From positions 1-49,942 of the forward strand of contig CALUUX010000024.1 in assembly GCA_944324085.1 (NCBI GenBank): a stretch of DNA of 49,942 nt. The letters are read 5' to 3'. Positions 1 through 7,779 of this stretch are shown here, in pieces. The notes under the pieces are model-generated. The model was given only the letters and a program-made list of their open reading frames with translations. It was not told the DNA's origin and made no database searches. The stretch is from an uncultured Mailhella sp. GTDB taxonomy: Bacteria > Desulfobacterota > Desulfovibrionia > Desulfovibrionales > Desulfovibrionaceae. Each line of letters begins with the position of its first letter. Positions within the stretch are counted from its first letter, which is position 1. A program made the position numbers and the translations under genes.

Positions 1-437
1 CTGAAAAAAGGGGCCTTTCCCGATGTATCGGACGCACAAAAGGCGGCCTGAATTCAAAACTCCACGCTGTCTGCAATGCCTTCGGTCAACCGTTGGCCTT
101 CCATCTGTCCGGCGGTCAGGTGAGCGACTACAAAGGCGCTGCTGTCCTGCTTGATACTCTGCCGCAGGCCGGGGAGCTTCTGGCGGATAGAGGCTATGAT
201 GCCGACTGGTTTCGTCATGCTTTGTCCCGTAAAGGAATCACGCCGTGTATTCCCGGCAGACACAGACGGAAAACTCCGGTGGCCTATGACAAGGAGGTTT
301 ATAAGCAGCGGCACAAGATAGAAATCATGTTCGGCCGACTCAAGGATTGGCGCAGAATAGCCATGCGTTATGACCGTTGTGCCCACACGTTCTTTTCGGC
401 TATTTGTCTCGCTGCCATTGTCATCTTTTATATTTAA
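1..437 (+). CDS. IS5-family transposase, C-terminal part (5' end outside window)
   Basis: The reading frame is already open at base 3 and runs to the TAA at 435-437, so the gene begins left of the window. The visible ~145 residues include a GRTKGGLNSKLHAVCNAFG-like stretch, the LADRGYDADWF block carrying the second catalytic Asp, and the KIEIMFGRLKDWRR block carrying the catalytic Glu of DDE transposases of the IS5/IS427 type. The first Asp would lie upstream. The last residues end just before TGAGTCCTGAACC (437-449), which resembles an IS terminal repeat, but the other end is not visible so this cannot be confirmed. No frameshift is seen in the visible part. It probably belongs to an integrated element whose right boundary is near 597. 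Confidence 0.85.
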   Translation, partial: EKRGLSRCIGRTKGGLNSKLHAVCNAFGQPLAFHLSGGQVSDYKGAAVLLDTLPQAGELLADRGYDADWFRHALSRKGITPCIPGRHRRKTPVAYDKEVYKQRHKIEIMFGRLKDWRRIAMRYDRCAHTFFSAICLAAIVIFYI

Positions 438-573
438 TGAGTCCTGAACCTAGGTAAAAAATTTAAAAAGAATATCTGAAAAGGGATAAAATAGAAAATT
501 TTCGGGTATATCTGCGGGTATTTACCAATAGACGTTCCTTTAAAACTAATTATACCATCTACTTATATTGCAT

Positions 574-597
574 ATTCGACTCTCCCCGCCTCCACCA
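574..597 (+). repeat. tmRNA/tRNA 3'-end remnant, likely attachment site
   Basis: A T-loop (TTCGACT, 575-581), a 3' T-stem strand (CTCCC), an acceptor strand (CGCCTCC), A73 and CCA (595-597) are all present in order. The bases just upstream (TTGCATA) cannot pair with CTCCC, and no tRNA body precedes them, so this is not a complete gene. Acceptor CGCCTCC fits a 5' GGGGGCG or GGAGGCG start, which favours tmRNA (ssrA). The usual origin of such a fragment is integrase-mediated insertion into an RNA gene 3' end, which leaves a duplicated end at the far side of the element. The gene's own terminator still follows at 611. Confidence 0.6.
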
Positions 598-610
598 AAA
601 AGTCGATAAA

Positions 611-649
611 AAGCCTGACGATCGGCATGGTCGTCAGGCTTTCTTTTTT
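611..649 (+). terminator. Rho-independent terminator
   Basis: Eleven-base-pair stem AAGCCTGACGA / TCGTCAGGCTT with a 9-base loop, followed by TTCTTTTTT. It sits 13 bases after the CCA of the RNA-gene remnant and was probably that gene's terminator. The rest of 438-760 has no convincing gene: 450-560 is AT-rich and 650-760 shows nothing recognisable. Confidence 0.75.
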
Positions 650-759
650 AATCCTCGTCAACAACGCTCGGCGTTCTCCTGAAGACTTCACCCGATAACA
701 AACCGCCTCCGGCGAGGCCGAAGGCGGAACGAGAGGAGGTTTTCTGAGGAAACGTCGCT

Positions 760-1758
760 CTACCGGAAGGTCGGCAGATAGGCGTACAACGCCGGAGAGC
801 CGCCGGTATGCAGGAAGAGAACATTGGCGCCCCTGGGGAAATAATCCTTGCGGATCAAATCGATCATGCCGGACATGGCCTTGCCGCTGTACACGGGATC
901 GAGCAGAATGGCTTCCGTTCTGGCGAGCATCTTCACGGCCTCGATCATGCCGTCATTGGGGATCGAGTAGCCGGGCTGATAGTAATCTCCGAAGCAGACG
1001 ACCTTTTCTTCCGGCAGCGTCACGCCCGCGCCGATATAATCCAGCGTTTCCTGCGCCAGCTTGTGGACAAGCGCGCGCTGCACGTCGCCGGGGCGGCTCA
1101 CGTCGATGCCAGACATGGGAATATCCATATTATTGCCGTAGAAGCCGGCTATCATGCCCGCATGGGTGCCCGCGCTGCCGCTGGGAACGATGACGTGATC
1201 GAAGTTCAGGCCCATGGCGAACATCTGCTGCATGATCTCCTGCGCGCAGGCCACATAGCCGAGGGCGCCGATGGGGTTGGACGCGCCGCCGGGGATGATG
1301 TACGGTTTCCTGCCCTCGGCGCGCAGCTTTTCCGCCACCTTCTCCATCTCCTCCATCATGGGAGAGCCGCCAGGCACCACGGTGATGCTCTTCACGCCGA
1401 GAAGCTGATACAGAAAGTTGTTGCCGGAAGCTTCGGGATTATAGCTGTTCTTGACGCGCTCCTCCAGCACCAGATAACAGTCAAGTCCTTCATGCACGGC
1501 CCAGGCGAGCGTCAGACGGCAGTGATTGGACTGCACGGCTCCGCAGGTGATCAGCGTATCGGCTCCCTTGGCCAGCGCGTCGGCGATGCTGAAATCGAGC
1601 TTGCGGGTTTTGTTGCCTCCGGCGCAACCGGGAAGCAGATCGTCGCGCTTGATATACACATTGACCTTGTTGCCCAACGCCTTGGAAAAATTAGGCAGGT
1701 ATTCGATGGGAGTGACTTCCTTGACATAGCCGCGACGAGGGAACTTGGCGAGATTCAT
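760..1758 (-). CDS. cuyA: CuyA-like L-cysteate sulfo-lyase / D-cysteine desulfhydrase family PLP enzyme
   Basis: A 332-residue fold-type II PLP enzyme of the ACC deaminase / D-cysteine desulfhydrase family. The PLP lysine is K50 in GGNKTRKLDF, S77-N78-H79 (AVQSNH) is the conserved partner block, and PSGSAGTHAGM forms the phosphate loop. The GCAGGNKTRKL and VLEERV...SYNPEASGNN patterns resemble, from memory, L-cysteate sulfo-lyase (CuyA), which converts cysteate to pyruvate, ammonia and sulfite; D-cysteine desulfhydrase (pyruvate, ammonia, sulfide) is the main alternative. Its ATG overlaps the racemase stop (ATGA, 1755-1758), so the two are translationally coupled. The racemase partner and an isethionate lyase elsewhere in the window favour the sulfonate reading, but substrate cannot be fixed from sequence alone. 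Confidence 0.7.
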   Translation of the reverse strand: MNLAKFPRRGYVKEVTPIEYLPNFSKALGNKVNVYIKRDDLLPGCAGGNKTRKLDFSIADALAKGADTLITCGAVQSNHCRLTLAWAVHEGLDCYLVLEERVKNSYNPEASGNNFLYQLLGVKSITVVPGGSPMMEEMEKVAEKLRAEGRKPYIIPGGASNPIGALGYVACAQEIMQQMFAMGLNFDHVIVPSGSAGTHAGMIAGFYGNNMDIPMSGIDVSRPGDVQRALVHKLAQETLDYIGAGVTLPEEKVVCFGDYYQPGYSIPNDGMIEAVKMLARTEAILLDPVYSGKAMSGMIDLIRKDYFPRGANVLFLHTGGSPALYAYLPTFR

Positions 1759-2576
1759 GCGCTGTCCTTCTCTGATTGAGGATTTGAGGGTTCCTTAAGC
1801 CGTTCCGGGCAGCTGGCCCGAATCAATTCCCGAGCGAGCACGCTTGTGGCGTCCACCACGGGCACGCCCCACAGATGGGACTCCGTGACCGCCACAGGAA
1901 TTTCCGTGCATCCAAGGAGAATGAGAGAAACCCGTTTCTCTTCCGCCAGACGACGCGCCGCGTCGAGAAGAATCCGGCGCGCCCGGGGAGAAACGGGATC
2001 GGAAAAGGCCTTGACGCCGAAATCGGGATCACTGATGGCCCGCTGCACGAGTTCGCAATCGTCGTCATCGGGAAGCGCGGGTTCCAGACCGGCCGCTTCC
2101 AGCGCGTCCTGATACAAACGCTCTCGCAGCGTGGCCACCGTGCCCATGAGCCCTACCCGTCCGCCGTTCGGACAAAGCTCCCGCACCTGACGCACCGCGC
2201 TTTCTATGATGGAAACAAACGTCACGTCGAGACCGGTCTCCCGCAAACGTTCCAGAGCCACGTCCAAAATGCGGGGACTGTGCGCCGTGTTGCAGGGCAT
2301 GCCGATGACGCGCGCGCCGTTTCTGGCAAGCTGCGCCATGACGCTGCCGATGTCTTCCCCCGGATTCTCTCTGGTCCGCCCCAGAAGATAGGCGGGCCGT
2401 TCCGGTATCCAGCCAGGGAAAGAATGAAGCATGAGCGGAAGATGATCCTGATCCGAGTCTGCCTTCGTCCATCGGAAAATCTTACGAACGAGATCATAGC
2501 CGGCGTACGGGCCGAGACCGCCCACAATGCCTATGGGGCGCGGTTCGGACAGATGATTGGCAAAACGCTGAATCAT
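1755..2576 (-). CDS. Aspartate/glutamate racemase family protein (candidate cysteate racemase)
   Basis: A 273-residue PLP-independent amino-acid racemase. Both catalytic cysteines are present: C95 in MPCNTAH and C223 in LLGCTEIP, in the two-domain arrangement of aspartate/glutamate/hydantoin racemases. The frame stays open to 2840, but the start at 2576 is chosen because GGAGAG lies 8 bases upstream and homology begins a few residues later (IGIVGGLGP); the upstream frame is Arg-rich and spans the promoter. It is first in a two-gene operon and coupled to the lyase. A racemase next to a cysteate-lyase-like enzyme suggests interconversion of D- and L-cysteate or a related amino acid before cleavage; that is inference. 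Confidence 0.8.
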   Translation of the reverse strand: MIQRFANHLSEPRPIGIVGGLGPYAGYDLVRKIFRWTKADSDQDHLPLMLHSFPGWIPERPAYLLGRTRENPGEDIGSVMAQLARNGARVIGMPCNTAHSPRILDVALERLRETGLDVTFVSIIESAVRQVRELCPNGGRVGLMGTVATLRERLYQDALEAAGLEPALPDDDDCELVQRAISDPDFGVKAFSDPVSPRARRILLDAARRLAEEKRVSLILLGCTEIPVAVTESHLWGVPVVDATSVLARELIRASCPERLKEPSNPQSEKDSA

Positions 2577-2829
2577 CGCATGCTCTCCACGGGTCGAACG
2601 CCGCGCGCGTCGGCGACCACGGAAAACGCCGACGTACATTTTCACCACCAACCGCAGGAAACCGACGCGCGATCGCGCCCCGGATGGGGGACTTACCGTG
2701 ACGCTCCGACGGATCGGACCAGGGAACGCGACGTCCTGTCTCCCCGCGCTTCGACGGCAGGGGGCCGAAACGCGGAATCGCGGCGGTGGAAACAACCGGA
2801 CAGAACCCGTTCGACGCGGTATTCTGTCG

Positions 2830-2866
2830 AATGTCGACATTTTAGAAAAAACAACGCCGTTGTCAA
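2830..2866 (-). promoter_or_regulatory. Sigma-70 promoter with overlapping palindrome
   Basis: On the minus strand TTGACA (2861-2866), a 16-base spacer and TAAAAT (2839-2844) form a strong promoter for the racemase-lyase pair. A perfect 12-base palindrome AATGTCGACATT (2830-2841) covers the -10 and looks like an operator for a repressor. The start would be near 2832, giving a GC-rich leader of about 255 nt to the ATG at 2576. No riboswitch was recognised in the leader, and 2867-3035 upstream holds no recognisable gene. Confidence 0.65.
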
Positions 2867-3035
2867 GCGTTCGACGTTTTTCTCTGTCCCTCGCCTCAAA
2901 CGACCGTCATTCCAGACCGCGATCGCCGCGAAGAGCCAACGCGGCTTGGTCGTCCTCCGACGCGCAGACGCGGCACTCCCGAAGCAGCCAGATCGACCCG
3001 ACGAGAGACGCCGCAGTCCCCGCATCTCTTAAAAC

Positions 3036-3063
3036 GAAAAAGCCATCCTTGGATGGCTTTTTC
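3036..3063 (-). terminator. Bidirectional terminator
   Basis: Stem AAAAAGCCATCC / GGATGGCTTTTT with a two-base loop; the flanking A and T runs make it functional on either strand. It lies about 95 nt past the ligase-like gene stop on the minus strand. A second small hairpin, GCGCGGC-AAT-GCCGCGC (3108-3124), lies between. Confidence 0.75.
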
Positions 3064-3157
3064 AATCAAACAACAAAACGTCGCTTCATCTCAACGCAAA
3101 AGAGGCGGCGCGGCAATGCCGCGCGAGACGCCCTTCACGTTGACGGCACGTCGCGCT

Positions 3158-4423
3158 TTAATCCCAGACGCGCTTGTCCTCGATGGGCTTGATCTGGGGA
3201 GGCAGACTGCCCGGAGCCAGAATACGCAGTTCGGGACGCAGCTTGATGCGCTCGCGGAACAGATGCTGAAGTTCTTCCTTGCGCTTGAAGTTGCTGGCCT
3301 CGATGTAGAGCACCATTTCGTCCACGCCGCCGGGATTGGTGACTTCGATCTGCCAACGCTTGATTTCTTCAAAGCGGGCCATGACCTGTTCCACCTGATG
3401 AGGATAGACGAACATGCCCTTGATGCGGGCGGTGGTGTCCACGCGGCCCACGATGCTGCCGAGGCGGGGGCTGGTGCGACCGCAGGAGCAAGGCGTGCGG
3501 TCAATGTAGGAAAGGTCGCCGGTGGCGAGACGGATCAGTGGATACGTCTTATTGAAGGCCGTCACCACGACTTCGCCCACTTCGCCGTCCTTGAGCGGAA
3601 TGCCCGTGTCGGGATGGCAGATTTCCACATAGCAGCGGTTGGAAATGTGCAGGCCGTTCTTCTGGAAGCACTCATAGCCGATGCAGCCCACGTCGGCGGT
3701 GCCGTAGCCCTGCCGCATGATGATGTCGTACTTCTTTTCCATCTGGCTGCGGATTTTTTCGGAAAGACGTTCGCCGGTGACGAACGCCACTTCCAGGAAC
3801 AGATCCTTGCGCAGATTGAGGCCCTTTTCTTCCGCGCGCTGGGCAAGATGCATGAGAAAACTCGGGGTGCCCACATAGCCGGACACGCGCAGTTTCTGCA
3901 TGATGTCGAGCTGCGTGGCGGCGTCGGTGGGACCCGCGGGAATGGACGCGCAGCCGAGATTGCGCAGCGGTTCTTCAAACATCAGGCCGGCAGGGGCGAG
4001 ATGATAGTTGAACGTCACCTGCACGGCGTCGCCGGGACGGAAGCCCACGGAATAGAAGGCTTCCGTATATCCCCAGTAATCGTCGTTGCGATCTTCGGGA
4101 TCGAAGATGGGGCCGGGAGAAAGAAACACGCGGCGCAGTTCGCCGATGTCCTTGGTAAGCAGACCGCCGAGGCGGGGGCCCATGGTCTGCAGAAAGATAA
4201 GTTCCTTCTTTTTAAGGATGGGAATGTGCTTGAGGTCGGACAGCGTTTTGAATTTCTCGACATTGAACTGCGCGCGGTCGAAACGCTTTTTCACGTCTTC
4301 CGAGTAGCGGTAGGCGTAAGAAAGCAGATCCTTGAGCTGAATGAGGTTGTACTGGCGGCGTTCGCTCTCGTCGAGCACTTCGCGACGGCTGTAAATACCT
4401 TCCGTACGGTCTTTGCGGGTCAT
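3158..4423 (-). CDS. Phenylacetate-CoA ligase-like adenylate-forming enzyme
   Basis: A 421-residue member of the PaaK branch of ANL enzymes, which activate carboxylic acids as acyl-AMP and then acyl-CoA. Visible motifs are YGTADVG (the Y-G-x-T/S-E/D element), RLATGDLSYID (ribose-binding Asp), CSCGRTSPR and a C-terminal lysine region IKPIEDKRVWD. The usual Ser/Thr/Gly-rich phosphate loop (SSGTTGKP type) is replaced by LSPGPIFDPED, so the ATP-handling loop is atypical. The start at 4423 is chosen over an upstream in-frame ATG because it has an ACGGAG site and a promoter just upstream. It stands alone and its acid substrate is unknown. Confidence 0.75.
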   Translation of the reverse strand: MTRKDRTEGIYSRREVLDESERRQYNLIQLKDLLSYAYRYSEDVKKRFDRAQFNVEKFKTLSDLKHIPILKKKELIFLQTMGPRLGGLLTKDIGELRRVFLSPGPIFDPEDRNDDYWGYTEAFYSVGFRPGDAVQVTFNYHLAPAGLMFEEPLRNLGCASIPAGPTDAATQLDIMQKLRVSGYVGTPSFLMHLAQRAEEKGLNLRKDLFLEVAFVTGERLSEKIRSQMEKKYDIIMRQGYGTADVGCIGYECFQKNGLHISNRCYVEICHPDTGIPLKDGEVGEVVVTAFNKTYPLIRLATGDLSYIDRTPCSCGRTSPRLGSIVGRVDTTARIKGMFVYPHQVEQVMARFEEIKRWQIEVTNPGGVDEMVLYIEASNFKRKEELQHLFRERIKLRPELRILAPGSLPPQIKPIEDKRVWD

Positions 4424-4472
4424 GGCGGGACTCCGTTCTATGGAAAAGTCTAGTCTGAGCTGAAAAAACGAT

Positions 4473-4501
4473 TTTATAGACGAATTGACGGAATATTGCA
4501 A
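4473..4501 (-). promoter_or_regulatory. Promoter of the ligase-like gene
   Basis: Minus strand TTGCAA (4496-4501), 17-base spacer, TATAAA (4473-4478), about 50 nt before the chosen ATG at 4423. The rest of the 289-bp gap to der is AT-rich at 4500-4560, with nothing else recognised. Confidence 0.5.
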
Positions 4502-4712
4502 GGATTTTTTTATTTTTTATGATATTTCAATATGTTATATGTAATTTTTCTTCGCTTGATTTCCTCTGTTCAGAGGGATTATCTTAAAAACGTTGGACAG
4601 ACGACGCGCTTAGGCGTAAAAGATTGCCTCCGTTCCGCCTGACCTTCCCATCCGCACGCACGGGCGGCCTACCGGCCAGCCCTGAACATATCTTTCCGCG
4701 AGGTGCCCGCCC

Positions 4713-6137
4713 ATGATGCCCAAAGTCGTTCTGCTGGGACGCCCCAATGTGGGCAAATCCACCCTTTTCAACCGTCTTATCCGCAGCAACCGGGCCATCA
4801 CCCATGACAGGCCAGGCGTGACGCGCGACCGCATGGAAGGCGTGGTGCGTTCCCGGTACGGACGCGATTTCGCCATAGTCGACACCGGCGGCATCACGCT
4901 CGATCACCACGAAGCCGTGGCCGAAGGTCCCGCGGGCATCCGCGGCTTTGAGGCCGACATTCTGCGTCAGGCCGAAGCCGCCCTGAAGGAAGCCGACGTC
5001 ATCTGCATGGTGGTGGACGGACGCGAAGGCCTCATGCCCTTCGACGAACATCTCGCTTCCTATCTGCGCAAATGCGGCAAGCCCATTCTGCTGGCTGTGA
5101 ACAAGGTGGACGGCGCGGAAAAGGAAGAACTCATGCTGGCGGACTTTCACGGGCTCGGCTTTCCCGTCATCGCCTGTTCCGCGGAGCATGGACACAATCT
5201 GCGCGCGCTGGAAGAAGAACTCCGCGACATGCTGCCGGAAGACGACGGCTTTGACGAGGAAACGCAGGACGACGCCCCCGAAGATCTGGAAGAAGACCGC
5301 GACAAACCCGGCATCCGCCGCCGCAAGGTGACGAACCATCTCCGTCTCTGCCTGCTGGGGCGTCCCAACGCGGGCAAGTCCTCCATGACCAACGCCTTCA
5401 TCGGCGAAGACCGCATGATCGTCAGCGATCAGGCCGGAACCACCCGCGACAGCGTGGACGTCGCCGTGGAAAAAAACGGCAAGACCTACACCTTCGTGGA
5501 CACCGCGGGCGTGCGTCGCCGTTCCCGCATCACCGACACCGTGGAACGCTTTTCCGTGAACTCCTCGCTGAAGAGCACCACCAAGGCCGACGTGACCTTT
5601 CTTCTGCTGGACGCCACCGAAGGGCTCACCACGCAGGACAAACGCCTCATCGAACTGCTGGACGAGCGCAAAACGCCCTTTCTCATCATCGTGAACAAGA
5701 TAGACCTCATTCCCACAAAGGCTCGCGCCGAGCTCATGAAGAATCTTCAGGAAGAGCTGAGCTTCTGCTATCACGTGCCGCTGGTGCCCGCCTCCGCGCG
5801 CACGGGAGAAGGTCTGAACAAGCTCATTCCGCTGGCGGAACGCATCTACGCCGAATGCGGCACCCGCGTGTCCACCGGCCTGCTCAACCGCGCCATGGAA
5901 GAAACCCTCACCCGCCATCAGGCTCCCGTGGTGCGCCGCGTCCGTCCCAAGTTCTTCTATCTCACCCAGGCCGAAAGCGAGCCGCCGACCTTCGTCTGCT
6001 TCGTCAACGACGCCGACCGCGTGGCTCCTTCCTACGCCCGGTATCTGGAACGGTCGCTGCGACGCATCTTCGGCATACGCCACGCGCCCATGCGCCTGCA
6101 TTTGCGCTCGTCCCACGCCAAGCGGGAAAAAAAATAA
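4713..6137 (+). CDS. der: Ribosome-assembly GTPase Der (EngA)
   Basis: A 474-residue tandem-GTPase that assists maturation of the 50S subunit. G domain 1 has the P-loop GRPNVGKST (residues 9-17), DTGG and NKVD; G domain 2 has GRPNAGKSS, DTAGVRRRSR and NKID; a C-terminal KH-like domain follows and ends in a basic RSSHAKREKK tail. The two G domains are joined by an unusually acidic linker (EDDGFDEETQDDAPEDLEED). The start at 4713 uses a GAGGTG site; a second ATG follows immediately, so the start may shift by one codon. It appears monocistronic, ending at a strong terminator. Confidence 0.97.
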   Translation: MMPKVVLLGRPNVGKSTLFNRLIRSNRAITHDRPGVTRDRMEGVVRSRYGRDFAIVDTGGITLDHHEAVAEGPAGIRGFEADILRQAEAALKEADVICMVVDGREGLMPFDEHLASYLRKCGKPILLAVNKVDGAEKEELMLADFHGLGFPVIACSAEHGHNLRALEEELRDMLPEDDGFDEETQDDAPEDLEEDRDKPGIRRRKVTNHLRLCLLGRPNAGKSSMTNAFIGEDRMIVSDQAGTTRDSVDVAVEKNGKTYTFVDTAGVRRRSRITDTVERFSVNSSLKSTTKADVTFLLLDATEGLTTQDKRLIELLDERKTPFLIIVNKIDLIPTKARAELMKNLQEELSFCYHVPLVPASARTGEGLNKLIPLAERIYAECGTRVSTGLLNRAMEETLTRHQAPVVRRVRPKFFYLTQAESEPPTFVCFVNDADRVAPSYARYLERSLRRIFGIRHAPMRLHLRSSHAKREKK

Positions 6138-6146
6138 CGTTTGCAC

Positions 6147-6172
6147 GGGCCGCGAATCTTCGCGGCCCTTTT
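6147..6172 (+). terminator. Terminator of der
   Basis: Ten-base-pair stem GGGCCGCGAA / TTCGCGGCCC with a two-base loop, then TTTT, 10 nt after the der stop. Confidence 0.85.
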
Positions 6173-6220
6173 CCGCTCCTCCCCCACCTGGGCAAGAAAA
6201 TGGAAAAGCCCGGAGTTTCG

Positions 6221-6658
6221 ATGATCGTTGAAGAAGTAACCAAACGCCCGGAAGGACTTCTCGGCTGCCTGCTGCTCGTCTGGGAATCCTCGGTGCGAGC
6301 CACGCACGACTTTCTCTCGGAACAGGACGTCATCATGCTCCGTCCCGCCGCGCTCGACGCGCTCCGCCATGTCCCTCTGCTGCTTCTCGCGGAGGAAGAC
6401 GAAAAACCTGTCGCTTTTCTCGGCATGAGCGGCGACGCCGTAAGCATGCTTTTCGTGGACGCGGACTTCCGCGGAAAAGGCGCGGGAGGCGCGCTCCTTC
6501 GCGCCGCGCTGGCCCGGGGCGCGAAACGGGTGGACGTCAACGAACAGAACAGGCAGGCTCTCGCCTTTTATCTTCACATGGGCTTCTCCGTGACCGGCCG
6601 CAGCCCCAGGGACGGCCTCGGCATGCCCTTTCCCATTCTCCATCTCGCAAAAGTCTGA
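6221..6658 (+). CDS. GNAT-family N-acetyltransferase (YjaB-like)
   Basis: A 145-residue single GNAT domain. The acetyl-CoA pyrophosphate loop is RGKGAGGALL (residues 84-93), followed by VDVNEQNRQALAFYLHMGF, the acceptor-side block, and the GRSP..DG..PFPILHL ending typical of the YjaB/YafP-like subgroup. The acceptor is unknown. ATG 6221 has CGGAG 7 nt upstream and is preferred to the in-frame ATG at 6200, which lacks a good site. It follows der's terminator by about 50 nt, so it probably has its own promoter, although none is obvious in the short gap. The 163-bp gap after it contains partial repeats around TAACGTTACT/TAACTTCACT that may be promoter elements for the next gene. Confidence 0.8.
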   Translation: MIVEEVTKRPEGLLGCLLLVWESSVRATHDFLSEQDVIMLRPAALDALRHVPLLLLAEEDEKPVAFLGMSGDAVSMLFVDADFRGKGAGGALLRAALARGAKRVDVNEQNRQALAFYLHMGFSVTGRSPRDGLGMPFPILHLAKV

Positions 6659-6821
6659 ACGCGTTTTTTTTCTCACAATCCGTCGCTTCAATATGCAACG
6701 AAGGGAAACTAACGTTACTTTACTAGTGAGGAAAATAACTTCACTTTTTCCCTATATGCCTTCTCAATACTCATAGCTTTTTATGCTTTCGCATGGTACC
6801 TTGTCTAAAAAAGGAGGTTCC

Positions 6822-7586
6822 ATGAGTACTCTTGTTGTCGTTGCCTATCCCAATGAGTTTCAGGCCGAAGAAGTACGTCTGAAGCTTCTCAAAATGCAGC
6901 AGGAATATCTTGTCGATCTGGAGGACGCCGTCATCGCCGTCCGCAAGCAGGACGGCAAAATAAAGCTGCTCCAGCTCCATAACCTCACCGGCGCGGGCGC
7001 CGTTTCCGGCGGATTCTGGGGTCTGCTGATCGGTCTGCTCTTCATGAATCCTCTGCTCGGCGCGGCCGTAGGCGCGGGCGCGGGCGCCGTTTCCGGCGCG
7101 CTGGCCGACGTGGGCATCAACGACGCCTTCATGAAGGAACTCGGCAGCAATCTCAAGCCGGGCGGCTCCATGCTCTTCATCCTCTTCCGCAGCATCACCA
7201 TGGACAAGGCTCTCCAGGAACTGAAGGGCACGGGCGGCACCATCATCCAGACCTCGCTTTCCCACGAGGATGAAAACCGTCTCCGCAACGCCATGGACGA
7301 CAACGCCCATGAGTGCGACGCCGCGGAACAGACCATTTCCAGAAATTCCAGCCAGGGCTCCAACCTGCGTTGCGGCGAAACGACTTCCGCTCCCGCCGCG
7401 GCCGCGGAAGCCCCCTCCGACGACGCGGAATGCGACGCCGCGGAAGAAACCATCTCCAGAAACTCCAGCCGCGACTCCAATATGCGCTGCGGCAAGGAGG
7501 AAGCTGAAGAACCCCGCAACGAATGCGACGCCGCGGAAGAAACCATTTCCAGAAACTCCAGCCAGGGCTCCAACCTGCGCTGCTGA
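6822..7586 (+). CDS. DUF1269-type membrane-associated protein with Cys-flanked C-terminal repeats
   Basis: A 254-residue protein. Residues 1-155 match the DUF1269 pattern: [16 protein letters not shown] start, a Gly/Ala-rich hydrophobic segment (about 56-98, likely a membrane hairpin), then [14 protein letters not shown]. The family is usually about 170 residues; here an extra ~90 residues carry three 21-residue repeats (164-184, 203-223, 234-254), each running from E-C-D-A-A-E to N-x-R-C. The linkers are Ala/Pro/Ser-rich or Glu-rich. The start at 6822 has a near-perfect AAGGAGG site; the frame opens further upstream at 6783 without one. Function of both parts is unknown. It ends exactly at the last repeat's Cys codon. 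Confidence 0.75.
   Translation: MSTLVVVAYPNEFQAEEVRLKLLKMQQEYLVDLEDAVIAVRKQDGKIKLLQLHNLTGAGAVSGGFWGLLIGLLFMNPLLGAAVGAGAGAVSGALADVGINDAFMKELGSNLKPGGSMLFILFRSITMDKALQELKGTGGTIIQTSLSHEDENRLRNAMDDNAHECDAAEQTISRNSSQGSNLRCGETTSAPAAAAEAPSDDAECDAAEETISRNSSRDSNMRCGKEEAEEPRNECDAAEETISRNSSQGSNLRC
7311..7583 (+). repeat. Three 63-bp in-frame coding repeats
   Basis: Copies at 7311-7373, 7428-7490 and 7521-7583, separated by 54 and 30 bp. Copies 1 and 3 are almost identical in protein sequence; copy 2 differs by RD for QG and M for L. Differences between copies are largely at third codon positions, which suggests selection on the peptide rather than a very recent DNA duplication. Confidence 0.9.
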
Positions 7587-7618
7587 TCAGGCCGGACTCC
7601 TCGTCTCGCTGGTTAAAA

Positions 7619-7647
7619 AGCCGGAAAGCTCGCTTTCCGGCTTTTTT
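7619..7647 (+). terminator. Terminator after the DUF1269 gene
   Basis: Stem AGCCGGAAAG / CTTTCCGGCT with a CTCG loop, then TTTTT. Confidence 0.9.
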
Positions 7648-7707
7648 CGCGCGCGCTTCAACGCCCCTCCACAGGCGCGCCGCATGAGATTGCCGTTATT
7701 CCCGCGG

Positions 7708-7736
7708 TTGACAGGTACAGATCACCCAGATATCCT
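7708..7736 (+). promoter_or_regulatory. Promoter of guaBA
   Basis: TTGACA (7708-7713), 17-base spacer, TATCCT (7731-7736), 44 nt before the guaB ATG. No purine riboswitch or PUR-box-like site was recognised. Confidence 0.7.
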
Positions 7737-7779
7737 GACCTATCTTTTTCCGATTTTAATCCAACCCCGGAGGAAACAT

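Noticed and set aside
2577..2840. N-terminal extension of the racemase up to 2840
   Set aside because: It is Arg-rich, has no homology and would start inside the promoter; the start at 2576 has a good ribosome site.
3108..3124. Small GC-rich hairpin as a second terminator of the ligase-like gene
   Set aside because: It has no T run on the minus strand; the strong terminator at 3036-3063 is sufficient.
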